10,564 nucleotides of DNA from Actinomycetota bacterium. GTDB lineage: Bacteria; Actinomycetota; Actinomycetes; Actinomycetales; Microbacteriaceae. The position numbers and the translations under genes were made by a program. The notes under the pieces were generated by a model. That model was not told where the DNA came from, did no database searches, and was given only the letters and a program-made list of their open reading frames with translations. The stretch's first letter is position 1. Each line of letters begins with the position of its first letter. Of the stretch, positions 1 through 7,450 are shown piece after piece. Where the stretch lies: positions 1 to 10,564 of the forward strand of contig RHAS01000017.1 in the NCBI GenBank assembly GCA_010028615.1, in the 5' to 3' direction.

Positions 1-724
1 GTGCAGCGCCAAGAATTAGGCCAGGATTCTCGGTTGAATCTTCGGCTAAAACTTCCCGAGCTAGTAATGCCTGATCAATCAACTCTGCTACAGGAACTCC
101 TACCAAATACGAAGGAACGATTCCAAATGCAGTGAGAGCTGAATACCTGCCACCAACATTTGGGTCAGCATTGAACACCTGGTAGCCATCAGCACGAGCG
201 GCAACATCCATCGGTGAACCCGGGTCTGTCACGATTATGATTCGTTGTGTCTTGTCTATACCTGCTTTGGCAAACAATTCCTCAAATAGTCTTTTTTGCG
301 AATCGGTTTCAACCGTTGACCCAGACTTGGACGAAACCACTACCGCGGTATTGGAGACTCCGCTAGAAATAACTTGTTCAATCTGCTCGACTGAAGTTGA
401 GTCCAATATTTCTAGTTGGAAACCATATTTCTTTGAAATTACCTCTGGAGCAAGGCTGGATCCACCCATACCGCATAGCACTATTCGATTTACGCCAGCC
501 TCTTTTAGTCGCGCTGATACTTGCTGAAGTTCTGGAAGTAGTGACCTGCACGCTTCGGCTGAATCAACCCAGCCCAGACGAATCTTTGATTCGCTTTCTG
601 CCTCTTCACCCCAAAGAGTGAAATCTTTTTGGCTAATTCTTGAGGCAACTCTGTCAGTGACCAAATCCTGCAATGTAGGTTGCAATTCATCAAGCCAGGA
701 CTGGGGGATTGTAACTCTAAGCAT
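1..724 (-). CDS. pgi: Glucose-6-phosphate isomerase, N-terminal part (runs off left edge)
   Basis: This enzyme interconverts glucose 6-phosphate and fructose 6-phosphate in the cytoplasm, linking glycolysis to the pentose phosphate pathway. Only the first 241 codons are in the window. I translated them from ATG at 724. The visible motifs are GMGGSSLAPEV at about residues 84-94, a VVSSKSGSTVETDSQ sugar-phosphate (SIS-type) loop at about 128-142, and NADPNVGGRYSALTAFG at about 184-200. These are signatures of the phosphoglucose isomerase family. The N-terminal stretch with IRLGWVD resembles the isomerase half of bifunctional transaldolase/isomerase proteins; this is from memory of the family. 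The ATG directly follows the tal stop codon TAA with no gap, and an AGAGG about 11 bases upstream, inside tal, could be its ribosome binding site. It is the third gene of tkt-tal-pgi and very probably co-transcribed. I am sure of the family; the C-terminal catalytic part cannot be checked. Confidence 0.95.
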   Translation of the reverse strand, partial: MLRVTIPQSWLDELQPTLQDLVTDRVASRISQKDFTLWGEEAESESKIRLGWVDSAEACRSLLPELQQVSARLKEAGVNRIVLCGMGGSSLAPEVISKKYGFQLEILDSTSVEQIEQVISSGVSNTAVVVSSKSGSTVETDSQKRLFEELFAKAGIDKTQRIIIVTDPGSPMDVAARADGYQVFNADPNVGGRYSALTAFGIVPSYLVGVPVAELIDQALLAREVLAEDSTENPGLILGAA

Positions 725-1831
725 TTATTTACTAGCCTCTAGAGCCTTGGTTACTGAATCTACTAGCTCGTTCCAAGAAACTATGAATTTCTCGACACCT
801 TCTTTTTCGAGTAACTCAGTTACCTCATCATAAGAAACTCCCATGGCATTCAAAGTATGTAGTACGAGCTTTGACTCCTCGTATTTTCCGTGAATGCTGT
901 CGGCAGGGATTACACCGTGGTCGAATACTGCTTCCATTGTCTTCTCCGGCATAGTGTTCACCAAGTACTTAGAGACCAATTCAGTTACATACAGCGTGTC
1001 TGGAAGATTGGGATCCTTTACTCCAGTCGAAGCCATCAGCGGACGTTGAATATTGGCACCAAAAGCCTCAAGTTCTTTCCAAGCTGGCTTGGCAAATTCC
1101 TGTTCAAATACCTCATAGGCGAGTCTGGCATTGGCTAGTGCGGCTTTACTTCGCATAGTCGCGGCATCGGCTGTACCAATAGCGCTTAGACGCTTATCTA
1201 TCTCGGTGTCGACTCTTGAAACAAAAAACGATGCGACGGAATGTATTGTGCTCAAATCTTTTCCAGCTGCCTTGGCTAGTGCTATTCCAGACTGATAAGC
1301 CTCAATTACTTCCCGGTAGCGTTGCAGCGAGAAGATCAAGGTGACATTCACGCTAATTCCAGCGGCTATGACTTCTGTGATTGCCGCTAAACCTGGCTTT
1401 GTGGCGGGGATTTTAATCATCACATTAGCGCGATTTACTTTTGCGAAAAGCTCTTTCGCCTGAGTAACAGTTGCGGCAGTGTCGTTAGCCAATCCTGGTT
1501 CAACCTCAATTGAAACTCGGCCATCAAAGCCCTTCGAGTTTTCATAAACTTTAGCGAATACATCACAGGCTTCGCTGACATCCATTGTGGTGATTTCAAA
1601 GATCGCTTCTGAAGCAGTTGCGCCAGCGGCTGCAAGTTCAGCTACCTGATCTTGATATCCATCACCCTTACCAATGGAAGCTGCGAAGATAGTCGGATTT
1701 GTCGTGACACCGCTTACGCTTCTAGAAGCTATTAGTTCGCTAAGTGCACCGGATCGAATTCTTGTTCTGGATAGGTCATCCAACCAGATGCTGACCCCAT
1801 TAGCGGCCAGTTGAGCAAGGGGATTAGTCAT
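725..1831 (-). CDS. tal: Transaldolase
   Basis: Transaldolase moves a three-carbon dihydroxyacetone unit between sugar phosphates (sedoheptulose 7-phosphate and glyceraldehyde 3-phosphate to erythrose 4-phosphate and fructose 6-phosphate) in the non-oxidative pentose phosphate pathway. At 368 residues it has the usual length of the actinobacterial form. It shows GVTTNPTIF at 41-49, the active-site strand [11 protein letters not shown] at 137-147 with Lys140 as the expected Schiff-base lysine, VNVTLIFS at 161-168, and ASTGVKDP at 267-274. ATG at 1831 is preceded by GGAG five bases upstream, and the gap to the tkt stop is 12 bases, so tkt, tal and pgi look like one operon. Its stop codon TAA abuts the pgi ATG in the same reading frame, so the two proteins are separated by one codon. 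Confidence 0.97.
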   Translation of the reverse strand: MTNPLAQLAANGVSIWLDDLSRTRIRSGALSELIASRSVSGVTTNPTIFAASIGKGDGYQDQVAELAAAGATASEAIFEITTMDVSEACDVFAKVYENSKGFDGRVSIEVEPGLANDTAATVTQAKELFAKVNRANVMIKIPATKPGLAAITEVIAAGISVNVTLIFSLQRYREVIEAYQSGIALAKAAGKDLSTIHSVASFFVSRVDTEIDKRLSAIGTADAATMRSKAALANARLAYEVFEQEFAKPAWKELEAFGANIQRPLMASTGVKDPNLPDTLYVTELVSKYLVNTMPEKTMEAVFDHGVIPADSIHGKYEESKLVLHTLNAMGVSYDEVTELLEKEGVEKFIVSWNELVDSVTKALEASK

Positions 1832-1843
1832 TTATTCTCCGAC

Positions 1844-3934
1844 TTAGTTTTCTAGTGATTTCTTGGCGGCAGCCACAACAGCTTCAGTGGTAATGCCGAA
1901 CTTTGTAAACAGGGTTTTGTAATCAGCCGACGCTCCGAAGTGCTCAATCGAAACCGACTGGCCATTTGCACCAATATATTTAGCCCAGCCAAGAGACAAC
2001 CCCGCCTCAACCGAAACTCTCGCCGTGATAGAACTTGGCAGAACTTCACTACGGTAACTTTCGGTTTGTTCATCAAACCATTCAAGACATGGTGCCGAAA
2101 CGACGCGGGTAGCGATGCCTTCTGCTTCCAGCACCAATCTGGCATTAATTGCTAAGTGCACCTCAGATCCGGTGGCGATAATAATGACTTTGGGATCTGA
2201 ATTACTTGCCTCGGCAAGAATGTATGCTCCTTTGACAACATTTTCCGCGCCAGCGTAACTGACACCTGTTGCGTCGGCAGTTCCTCTTTCAAAAACCGGA
2301 ATGTTTTGTCTGGTCAATGCTATTCCCGCTGGACCTTTTCGTCTTCGCAGGATCTCTGCCCAGGCGAATGAGACTTCGTTTGCATCAGCAGGTCTAATGA
2401 TGTCGAGATTTGGTATCGCTCTGAGTGTTGCCAACTGCTCAACCGGTTGGTGAGTGGGTCCATCTTCGCCGAGCGCGACGCTATCGTGGGTCCAAACAAA
2501 TATTGATGGCACCTGCATTAGAGCAGCTAAACGCACAGCTGGTCTCATGTAGTCGCTAAAAATCAAGAAAGTTCCGCCGAAAGCTCTGGTGTTACCATGC
2601 AAAACTATTCCGTTGATTATCGCTGCCATTGCATGTTCGCGGATACCAAAATGCAGGACACGACCATACTTATCTCCAGTCCACTCGTGAGTAGACCATT
2701 TTGCTGGCACAAATGATTTAGCGCCTTCGATGGTGGTGTTGTTAGATTCCGCGAGATCTGCTGAACCACCCCAAAGCTCAGGCATTACTTTGGCGATCGC
2801 GTTTATTACTTTTCCTGAGGCAGATCGTGTTGATAATTCTTTTCCTGATTCAAATACAGGAAGAACTTCCTCTAGGTTTTCTGGAACTGATCCGGACTGC
2901 ACCCTGTCAAATAGAGCTTTTTGCTCGGGGTTTTTTGCAGCCCATTGCTCAAACCGCGCCTGCCACACATCTTTAGCCAGTTTCGCTCTAGCCGCTGCAT
3001 TCTCTCTTGAATGCGTAATTACTGATGCATCTACATCAAAAGTCTTTTCCGGATCAAAGCCGAGTGCGGTTTTTAGTCCCGCTAGTTCCTCTTGACCAAG
3101 TGCAGATCCATGGATTTTTCCAGTGTTCTGCTTTTTCGGTGAGGGCCAACCGATTATGGTACGCAAAGTAATTAGCGAAGGCTTGTCGGTTACCTGCTTG
3201 GCACGCTCTATCGCCTGATAAAGCTCTTCCATATCTTCTTGGTAATTGCCAGTTTTCTTCCAGTCAACAATCTGGGTGTGCCAGCCATACGCTTCGTAGC
3301 GAGCTGATAAGTCTTCGGTGAAGGCAATATTTGTGTCATCTTCAATAGAAATTTGATTTGAGTCATAAATAACAACTAGGTTTCCTAATTGCTGATGTCC
3401 CGCCAAGGACGCCGCTTCGCTGGTGACACCTTCTTGCATATCGCCATCTCCGGCAATTACATAGATGAAATGGTCAAAAGCTGATTCTCCTGAAGCGCTA
3501 TCAGGATCAAATAGGCCACGCTCGAATCTTGCAGCATAAGCAAATCCCGTTGCCGAAGCCAATCCTTGTCCAAGCGGCCCTGTGGTGATTTCAACTCCAT
3601 CGGTGTGACCATATTCTGGATGTCCAGGTGTCTTTGAACCCCAAGTTCTAAGTGCTTTTAGATCATCGAGCTCAAGATTGTAGCCGGCAAGGTAAAGCTG
3701 GTTATAAAGCGTTAATGAGGAGTGGCCAACGCTCAGAATGAATCTGTCTCTACCGACCCACTTGGGGTCTTGAGGATCGTGGTTCATGACCTTCTGGAAT
3801 AGCAAATAGGCAACTGGTGCCAATGAAATTGCGGTTCCTGGATGACCATTACCTACTTTTTCGACTGCATCTGCAGCGAGAATTCTTGCGGTGTCGACTG
3901 CCTTAGAATCTATGCTTTCCCAGCTAAGTGTCAA
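1844..3934 (-). CDS. tkt: Transketolase
   Basis: Transketolase is a thiamine-diphosphate and metal-dependent enzyme that moves two-carbon units between pentose and other sugar phosphates. Numbering here is from TTG 3934 (696 residues). Visible are GNGHPGTA near the N-terminus, TDGVEITTGPLGQG at 111-124, the ThDP-binding motif starting GDGDMQEG at 162-169 and closing at Asn193, FGIREHAM with the catalytic Glu433, and LGEDGPTHQPVEQ with His495. The C-terminal transketolase domain (IATGSEVHL) is intact. A GTG at 3943 is in frame, but the strong AAGGAG at 3948-3943 overlaps it, whereas that same AAGGAG sits eight bases before TTG 3934. I therefore prefer TTG. An in-frame TAA lies just upstream, so no longer start is possible. 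It is the first gene of tkt-tal-pgi and divergent from ctaB, an arrangement known in other Actinobacteria. Family certain, exact start about 75%. Confidence 0.97.
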   Translation of the reverse strand: MTLSWESIDSKAVDTARILAADAVEKVGNGHPGTAISLAPVAYLLFQKVMNHDPQDPKWVGRDRFILSVGHSSLTLYNQLYLAGYNLELDDLKALRTWGSKTPGHPEYGHTDGVEITTGPLGQGLASATGFAYAARFERGLFDPDSASGESAFDHFIYVIAGDGDMQEGVTSEAASLAGHQQLGNLVVIYDSNQISIEDDTNIAFTEDLSARYEAYGWHTQIVDWKKTGNYQEDMEELYQAIERAKQVTDKPSLITLRTIIGWPSPKKQNTGKIHGSALGQEELAGLKTALGFDPEKTFDVDASVITHSRENAAARAKLAKDVWQARFEQWAAKNPEQKALFDRVQSGSVPENLEEVLPVFESGKELSTRSASGKVINAIAKVMPELWGGSADLAESNNTTIEGAKSFVPAKWSTHEWTGDKYGRVLHFGIREHAMAAIINGIVLHGNTRAFGGTFLIFSDYMRPAVRLAALMQVPSIFVWTHDSVALGEDGPTHQPVEQLATLRAIPNLDIIRPADANEVSFAWAEILRRRKGPAGIALTRQNIPVFERGTADATGVSYAGAENVVKGAYILAEASNSDPKVIIIATGSEVHLAINARLVLEAEGIATRVVSAPCLEWFDEQTESYRSEVLPSSITARVSVEAGLSLGWAKYIGANGQSVSIEHFGASADYKTLFTKFGITTEAVVAAAKKSLEN

Positions 3935-3942
3935 AACACTCA

Positions 3943-3948
3943 CTCCTT
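3943..3948 (-). promoter_or_regulatory. Ribosome binding site that decides the tkt start
   Basis: Read on the minus strand this is AAGGAG, a near-consensus Shine-Dalgarno sequence. It lies eight bases before TTG 3934 and overlaps the GTG at 3943. It can therefore serve the TTG but not the GTG. Confidence 0.7.
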
Positions 3949-3955
3949 AATGTTG

Positions 3956-3989
3956 AGGCGATTTGATTCGGAGAACGGCTTCATCGCCT
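3956..3989 (-). promoter_or_regulatory. Inverted repeat in the probable tkt leader
   Basis: AGGCGAT at 3956-3962 is exactly complementary to ATCGCCT at 3983-3989, with 20 bases between. The arms end eight bases upstream of the tkt Shine-Dalgarno sequence. In RNA this would form a seven-pair hairpin with a large loop. In DNA it could be a dimeric operator. No U-run follows, so it is not a simple terminator. The function is unknown. Confidence 0.35.
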
Positions 3990-3992
3990 TCC

Positions 3993-3998
3993 TTATTA
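3993..3998 (-). promoter_or_regulatory. Possible -10 box for the tkt-tal-pgi operon
   Basis: On the minus strand this reads TGTGTAATAAGG, with TAATAA as a -10-like hexamer about 60 bases before the tkt start. I see no good -35 at the right distance. Transcription from here would begin inside the nearby inverted repeat. It is a weak candidate only. Confidence 0.25.
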
Positions 3999-4010
3999 CA
4001 CACTAAATAG

Positions 4011-4024
4011 GGGCTTGGGAGCCC
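4011..4024. repeat. Short inverted repeat between tkt and ctaB
   Basis: GGGCT (4011-4015) and AGCCC (4020-4024) are perfect inverted arms around the four bases TGGG. It lies upstream of the ctaB promoter and of the possible tkt promoter. It is long enough to notice but short enough to arise by chance. There is no T-run on either strand, so it is not an evident terminator. Confidence 0.3.
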
Positions 4025-4047
4025 TAGGTTGCGCGGTGTCTATGTGT

Positions 4048-4076
4048 TTGAAGTCTACACCCGACCGAAATATTAT
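4048..4076 (+). promoter_or_regulatory. Probable housekeeping promoter of ctaB
   Basis: TTGAAG (4048-4053) and TATTAT (4071-4076) are separated by exactly 17 bases, matching the TTGACA / TATAAT housekeeping pattern at four and five of six positions. The start of transcription would fall near 4083, giving a leader of about 64 bases before ctaB. A second TAnnnT-type box, TAGACT at 4109-4114, lies closer to the gene but has no recognisable -35 partner. Confidence 0.6.
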
Positions 4077-4146
4077 TACGGGGATGTAACGTTTTGGCGG
4101 GTTTGTCCTAGACTTGAACTAAATCAACCCCAACTACGGAGCCAAT

Positions 4147-5040
4147 TTGAACTATTTCACTCGCAAATTGGCTGCTTTCTTTGCCCTTACAAAACCAAGG
4201 GTCATTGAGCTTCTCTTAATAACCACCGTGCCAGTTATGATCCTGGCCGAACGTGGAATTCCGAATCTTTGGCTGGTGCTGGCGACCCTTATAGGTGGTG
4301 CTCTTAGTGCTGGATCGGCCAACTCCTTCAATTCGATTATTGACACCGATATCGACAAAGTTATGGGGAGAACTCAGAAGCGTCCATTGGTAACGGGCGA
4401 AATCACTAAGCGGTCAGCTGTGATCTTTGCCAGCGCTATAGGAGTTATCTCAGTTATTTGGCTGGGATTGCTTGTTAACTGGCTTTCGGCCTTGCTGGCA
4501 CTAAGCGCTGAACTGTTCTACATCTTCGTCTACACACTTTTGCTAAAGCGCAGAACCCCGCAAAACATTGTCTGGGGTGGGGCAGCGGGAGCCATGCCAG
4601 TGCTCATAGGCTTTAGCGCTGTTACCAACACGTTGAGTTGGAGCGCTCTGGTCTTGTTCGTCATTATCTTTTTGTGGACACCGCCGCACTACTGGCCGCT
4701 GTCAATGAAATATCTCGACGATTACAAGGCGGCAGGGGTCCCAATGTTGCCGGTGGTTGCCGATTCAGTTGCGGTTGGAAAGCAGATTGTTTTATACAGC
4801 TATGTAATGGTGTTATCGACATTCGCACTTATCCCGGTAGCTCCGATGGGCTGGATCTATCTCGTTGTTGCACTTGTCGGCGGCATTTGGTTTATCGTTG
4901 AGAGCCATAAATTATTTAACAAAGCTAAAAGCGGTGCGAATCTAAATCCAATGCGCCTTTTTCACTTCTCGATAAGTTATCTAACAGCGCTGTTTATAGC
5001 GATCGGTGTTGACCCGCTTTTGTTCTTCGCTATTTACTAA
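4147..5040 (+). CDS. ctaB: Protohaem IX farnesyltransferase (haem O synthase)
   Basis: CtaB is an integral membrane UbiA-family prenyltransferase. It attaches a farnesyl group to the vinyl side chain of haem B, giving haem O, the precursor of haem A for cytochrome c oxidase. The protein has 297 residues with about eight or nine hydrophobic segments. The first prenyl-diphosphate/metal motif is at 62-70 (Asn62, Asp66, Asp68, Asp70) followed by [12 protein letters not shown]. The second is the [13 protein letters not shown] loop at 189-201. [12 protein letters not shown] at the N-terminus is also typical, as is WTPPHYWPL at 177-185. The start is TTG 4147, with GGAG at 4138-4141 five bases upstream. 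It is divergent from tkt and convergent with phr, and its last 11 bases overlap the end of phr. Its partner enzyme CtaA lies beyond phr on the opposite strand. Confidence 0.96.
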   Translation: MNYFTRKLAAFFALTKPRVIELLLITTVPVMILAERGIPNLWLVLATLIGGALSAGSANSFNSIIDTDIDKVMGRTQKRPLVTGEITKRSAVIFASAIGVISVIWLGLLVNWLSALLALSAELFYIFVYTLLLKRRTPQNIVWGGAAGAMPVLIGFSAVTNTLSWSALVLFVIIFLWTPPHYWPLSMKYLDDYKAAGVPMLPVVADSVAVGKQIVLYSYVMVLSTFALIPVAPMGWIYLVVALVGGIWFIVESHKLFNKAKSGANLNPMRLFHFSISYLTALFIAIGVDPLLFFAIY

Positions 5041-6415
5041 TCTGTTTTAACTCTTCTAATCGAGCTAATGATTCATTTCGTTCAACGTTGTGATCAACAA
5101 TCGGTTCTGGGTAACCATGTTGGTAGCCTTCGAAAATTTCCCAAGGTTCATGCACAGCCGAACCAGCAATGTGTCTGAGCTCTGGAATGTATTTACGGAC
5201 ATAATCGCCGTCAGGATCAAATTTCAAGCCCTGCAATATTGGATTAAAAATCCTGTAATAAGGGGAGGCGTCGGTGCCGCATCCTGCTGTCCACTGCCAA
5301 CCATGGGAATTTGAAGCTGGATCGTAATCGCTTAGATGAGCTTCGAAGAATGCAGCCCCCTGTGTCCACTCCAAATGAAGATCCTTAACCAAAAATGAGG
5401 CGACAATCATGCGAACCCGATTATGCATCCAACCCTCAGTTACTAGCTGGCGCATTCCCGCATCGACCATCGGATACCCGGTTTCGCCTCGACACCATGC
5501 TTGAAATCTCTTCTCAGCTGTTTTACCAGTGTCATACCGAAGTTTTTTAAATTTCGGTTCGTAATAGTCCGTAAGTGTGTGTGGGTAGTGGAAAAGGACA
5601 TCGGCGTAAAATTCTCGCCAAGCGATCTCTTTACGAAAAACTTCCTCCGCCGAAGTATTTCCCAAACCAGCAAGAATGGTTCTCGGATGAATCTCACCGT
5701 GGGCAAGTGCATGAGATAAGTGTGAAGTTCCGCTTAGGTCGGCTCGATTTCGATTTTCGTCGTAGTTCCGGAGAGCTCTTTTTTTGAATCTGGCTAATGT
5801 TCTAAGAGCAAAAGCTTCACCCGCGATAACTTTTATGGGGCTTGGCTTTGTAGGCTTTGGAATCTCAGACATATTTGAAAGCTTGACCCAGCGAACGTCT
5901 TTGGTAGGAAATTTACGTGGGCTGATATCCAATAAGCCAAGCCAAGCTTTATAAAATGGGGTATAGACGCGGTAGTTTGTGCCATCCGGTTTCAAAACTA
6001 AACCAGGGGGCACCGCGTAAGCAGATCCAACCAACTCAAGCGTCACATTGCTTTTAGCCAGGATTTTGGCGACAGCGTCTTGTTGCCTCATGCCTTCTGG
6101 ATCAAAGGCAAGCATCGCGAATACTTTTCCAGTTTTTGCTTTTTGGGCTATTTCTATTAATTTCTCGGCGAGTTCCTTGGAACTGCTAGCCGCTGCAACA
6201 TTCAGCTTCTGCTCAATTGAACTGCTAAGTGCACGGATTGATTCTGTGAGACTGTGTTGCCGTATGCCTTCTAACTGTTCGTAGGCAAGCGGGTTATAGA
6301 AATAGCACGCATAAATTTTGTTACTCCCTGAAGACGAGGCAAAGTTGTATGCGGCAAGCAAGCCTTCGTTATCTTGAACCCTGAGATCTCTGCGAAACCA
6401 AAATACCGCGGTCAT
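5030..6415 (-). CDS. phr: Deoxyribodipyrimidine photolyase (class I cyclobutane-dimer photolyase)
   Basis: This flavoprotein uses blue light to split UV-induced cyclobutane pyrimidine dimers in DNA. It has 461 residues, a normal class I length. An N-terminal alpha/beta antenna-type domain begins at [11 protein letters not shown] (residues 6-16). The C-terminal FAD domain shows [16 protein letters not shown] (230-245), [11 protein letters not shown] (264-274), [12 protein letters not shown] (313-324), [23 protein letters not shown] (328-350), [25 protein letters not shown] (368-392) and the final KYIPEL. The HGWQW form is common in bacterial photolyases and argues against a cryptochrome-DASH. 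I chose ATG 6415, which overlaps the ctaA stop as ATGA and puts WFRRDLR where the family has it. A TTG at 6430 with AGAGG upstream would add five residues. Having ctaA as the translationally coupled upstream gene suggests co-expression. The choice of antenna pigment cannot be read from the sequence. Confidence 0.95.
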   Translation of the reverse strand: MTAVFWFRRDLRVQDNEGLLAAYNFASSSGSNKIYACYFYNPLAYEQLEGIRQHSLTESIRALSSSIEQKLNVAAASSSKELAEKLIEIAQKAKTGKVFAMLAFDPEGMRQQDAVAKILAKSNVTLELVGSAYAVPPGLVLKPDGTNYRVYTPFYKAWLGLLDISPRKFPTKDVRWVKLSNMSEIPKPTKPSPIKVIAGEAFALRTLARFKKRALRNYDENRNRADLSGTSHLSHALAHGEIHPRTILAGLGNTSAEEVFRKEIAWREFYADVLFHYPHTLTDYYEPKFKKLRYDTGKTAEKRFQAWCRGETGYPMVDAGMRQLVTEGWMHNRVRMIVASFLVKDLHLEWTQGAAFFEAHLSDYDPASNSHGWQWTAGCGTDASPYYRIFNPILQGLKFDPDGDYVRKYIPELRHIAGSAVHEPWEIFEGYQHGYPEPIVDHNVERNESLARLEELKQISK

Positions 6416-7284
6416 TGTTCCTTCAACCAAATTCCTCTAACCAGCATCTGCCAAGTTAATAGATAGGCCAAAGTTGCAGCGCCTAGCATGTGTAATCCAA
6501 CTAGTAATACCGGTAATCCAGTTCTTGTTTGAATTATTCCAAGAATTGCTTGAGAGATAAGAGTAAGAACTAGTGCAAGAGCGCTCGCAATTGGCTGTCT
6601 GGTTCGAAGCACCACAAATAGCAATAAAACAGATAAAGCAGTTGTCACATAAGCCGGATATGAATGAAGGTGAGCAAATAAATCTATGTCTAAACCGTTT
6701 CTTGGAGTATCAGCATCACCTGCGTGAGGTCCAGCACCAGTGACTAATACTCCTATAAGAATTGTTAAGACACCAAAAGGAAATAGAGCAACTGAGGTGT
6801 ATTTGGTAGCTTTGGTGATTGGGAATACTTTAGCTCCACGGCTATACCAAACCAATATTGATGCGATGCCGATCAACACTGCAGAGACTATAAAGTGCAG
6901 TCCAACTATCCAAGAATTTAATCCGGTCAACACTGAGATCCCGCCGATAACAGCTTGAAGAATAATTCCTAGACCAAGGCTAAAAGAAGTCCAAAAAAGC
7001 CCTTTTCGCTTTTCTTTTGATTCCAAAAGCACCGCGATAAATGTGAAAAGCGCAATTATCAGCAAGACAAACGTTAGTAGTCGGTTGGCAAATTCGATAA
7101 AACCGTGAATTCCTAGTTCTGGCACAGACACCAAAGAGCCAGGCTGGCATTCGGGCCAGGTCGGACAGCCCAATCCAGATCCTGTGAGTCGAACTGCTCC
7201 ACCGGTAACGACAATCAAGATTTGGCTGATTAGCGAAAGCAGGGCGTAGAGTCGAATTCTGCCGCGAAACAGGAAATTGACCAA
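6412..7284 (-). CDS. ctaA: Haem A synthase (COX15/CtaA family)
   Basis: CtaA is a membrane protein that oxidises the C8 methyl of haem O to a formyl group, giving haem A for aa3-type oxidase. The 290 residues form about eight hydrophobic helices. [22 protein letters not shown] at 25-46 carries the conserved Cys40/Cys46 pair. Candidate haem-ligand histidines are His60 with nearby Glu64 ([10 protein letters not shown]), His130 (GLHFIVS), His205/His207 (AHLHSYPAY) and His265 (GLHMLGAA). The second cysteine pair known from Bacillus CtaA is missing: that loop reads [14 protein letters not shown] believe this is usual in Actinobacteria. The start is TTG 7284 with GAGAGG six bases upstream. It is divergent from sufB, and its stop codon overlaps the phr start. 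The conserved actinobacterial neighbourhood of ctaB, ctaA and suf supports the assignment. Confidence 0.95.
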   Translation of the reverse strand: MVNFLFRGRIRLYALLSLISQILIVVTGGAVRLTGSGLGCPTWPECQPGSLVSVPELGIHGFIEFANRLLTFVLLIIALFTFIAVLLESKEKRKGLFWTSFSLGLGIILQAVIGGISVLTGLNSWIVGLHFIVSAVLIGIASILVWYSRGAKVFPITKATKYTSVALFPFGVLTILIGVLVTGAGPHAGDADTPRNGLDIDLFAHLHSYPAYVTTALSVLLLFVVLRTRQPIASALALVLTLISQAILGIIQTRTGLPVLLVGLHMLGAATLAYLLTWQMLVRGIWLKEQ

Positions 7285-7290
7285 AACTTG

Positions 7291-7296
7291 CCTCTC
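7291..7296 (-). promoter_or_regulatory. Ribosome binding site of ctaA
   Basis: GAGAGG on the minus strand lies six bases before TTG 7284 and supports that start. The sufB site across the divide has the same hexamer, spacing and start codon. Confidence 0.65.
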
Positions 7297-7358
7297 AAAG
7301 CGCTCAAGGGGTTACTTATTCGGTAACAGTTCGATAAACTTAGACTACTCGCGAACGC

Positions 7359-7373
7359 TGAAGCCAAGCTTCA
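7359..7373. repeat. Perfect six-base inverted repeat upstream of sufB
   Basis: TGAAGC (7359-7364) and GCTTCA (7368-7373) are perfect inverted arms around CAA. If sufB transcription starts near 7350, this would be the first hairpin of its leader. As DNA it could be part of an operator. No regulator can be named from it. Confidence 0.35.
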
Positions 7374-7406
7374 AGTTCTCAGAAATTTCGATTTCAAGTC
7401 TCAAAT
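7370..7406 (+). repeat. Imperfect direct repeat in the sufB leader
   Basis: TTCAAGTTCTCAGAAAT starts at 7370, and a related copy, TTCAAGTCTCAAAT, starts at 7393. They share TTCAAGT, CTCA and an A-rich tail, with a 23-base period, about two helical turns. Such spacing suits a protein binding twice on one face of the DNA. It may also be chance in a short region. Confidence 0.3.
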
Positions 7407-7407
7407 G

Positions 7408-7420
7408 GCCCGTTTCGGGC
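7408..7420. repeat. GC-rich inverted repeat just before the sufB ribosome binding site
   Basis: GCCCG (7408-7412) and CGGGC (7416-7420) pair around TTT, and a G-T wobble can extend the stem. It ends 18 bases before the sufB Shine-Dalgarno sequence and would be a compact hairpin in the mRNA leader. No U-run follows it on either strand, so it is not a standard terminator. Confidence 0.35.
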
Positions 7421-7438
7421 TGGATTGTCTTGACCAGA

Positions 7439-7444
7439 GAGAGG
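7439..7444 (+). promoter_or_regulatory. Ribosome binding site that decides the sufB start
   Basis: GAGAGG lies six bases before TTG 7451. The reading frame stays open for a further 58 codons upstream, so this site, together with the family's usual N-terminus, is what fixes the start. Confidence 0.7.
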
Positions 7445-7450
7445 TTTGCC

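Larger units (their letters stand above)
7285..7450. promoter_or_regulatory. Divergent control region between ctaA and the suf operon
   Basis: These 166 bases must hold the promoters for ctaA (leftward) and sufB (rightward). TAGACT at 7341-7346 fits the loose actinobacterial -10 pattern TAnnnT for sufB, but I see no convincing -35. No clear ctaA promoter stands out. GTTAC (7311-7315) and GTAAC (7323-7327) form a small inverted repeat near the ctaA side, and two tighter inverted repeats and a direct repeat lie nearer sufB. The role is inferred from position. Confidence 0.5.

Noticed and set aside
237..621. Two overlapping plus-strand open frames across the left end
   Set aside because: They are antisense to pgi, whose protein motifs read cleanly on the minus strand; they have no family resemblance or ribosome binding site.
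2730..3095. A 121-codon plus-strand open frame
   Set aside because: It lies wholly antisense within transketolase coding sequence and shows low-complexity Ser/Ala-rich content expected of an antisense shadow.
3941..3943. GTG as the tkt start
   Set aside because: The only good Shine-Dalgarno, AAGGAG at 3948-3943, overlaps this GTG; it is well spaced only for TTG 3934.
6416..6430. TTG 6430 as the photolyase start, giving [12 protein letters not shown]
   Set aside because: An AGAGG lies nearby, but ATG 6415 places WFRRDLR at the usual distance and forms the ATGA overlap with ctaA. The longer start remains possible.
7408..7420. The GC-rich hairpin as a Rho-independent terminator
   Set aside because: No T-run follows on either strand, the stem is only five pairs, and it sits in a leader between divergent genes where a terminator makes little sense except as attenuation.
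7277..7450. A 58-codon open extension before sufB, in frame, that could be an N-terminal extension
   Set aside because: The SufB family starts at the residues encoded from 7451, a GAGAGG site sits six bases before that TTG, and the extension overlaps the ctaA start with no recognisable domain.
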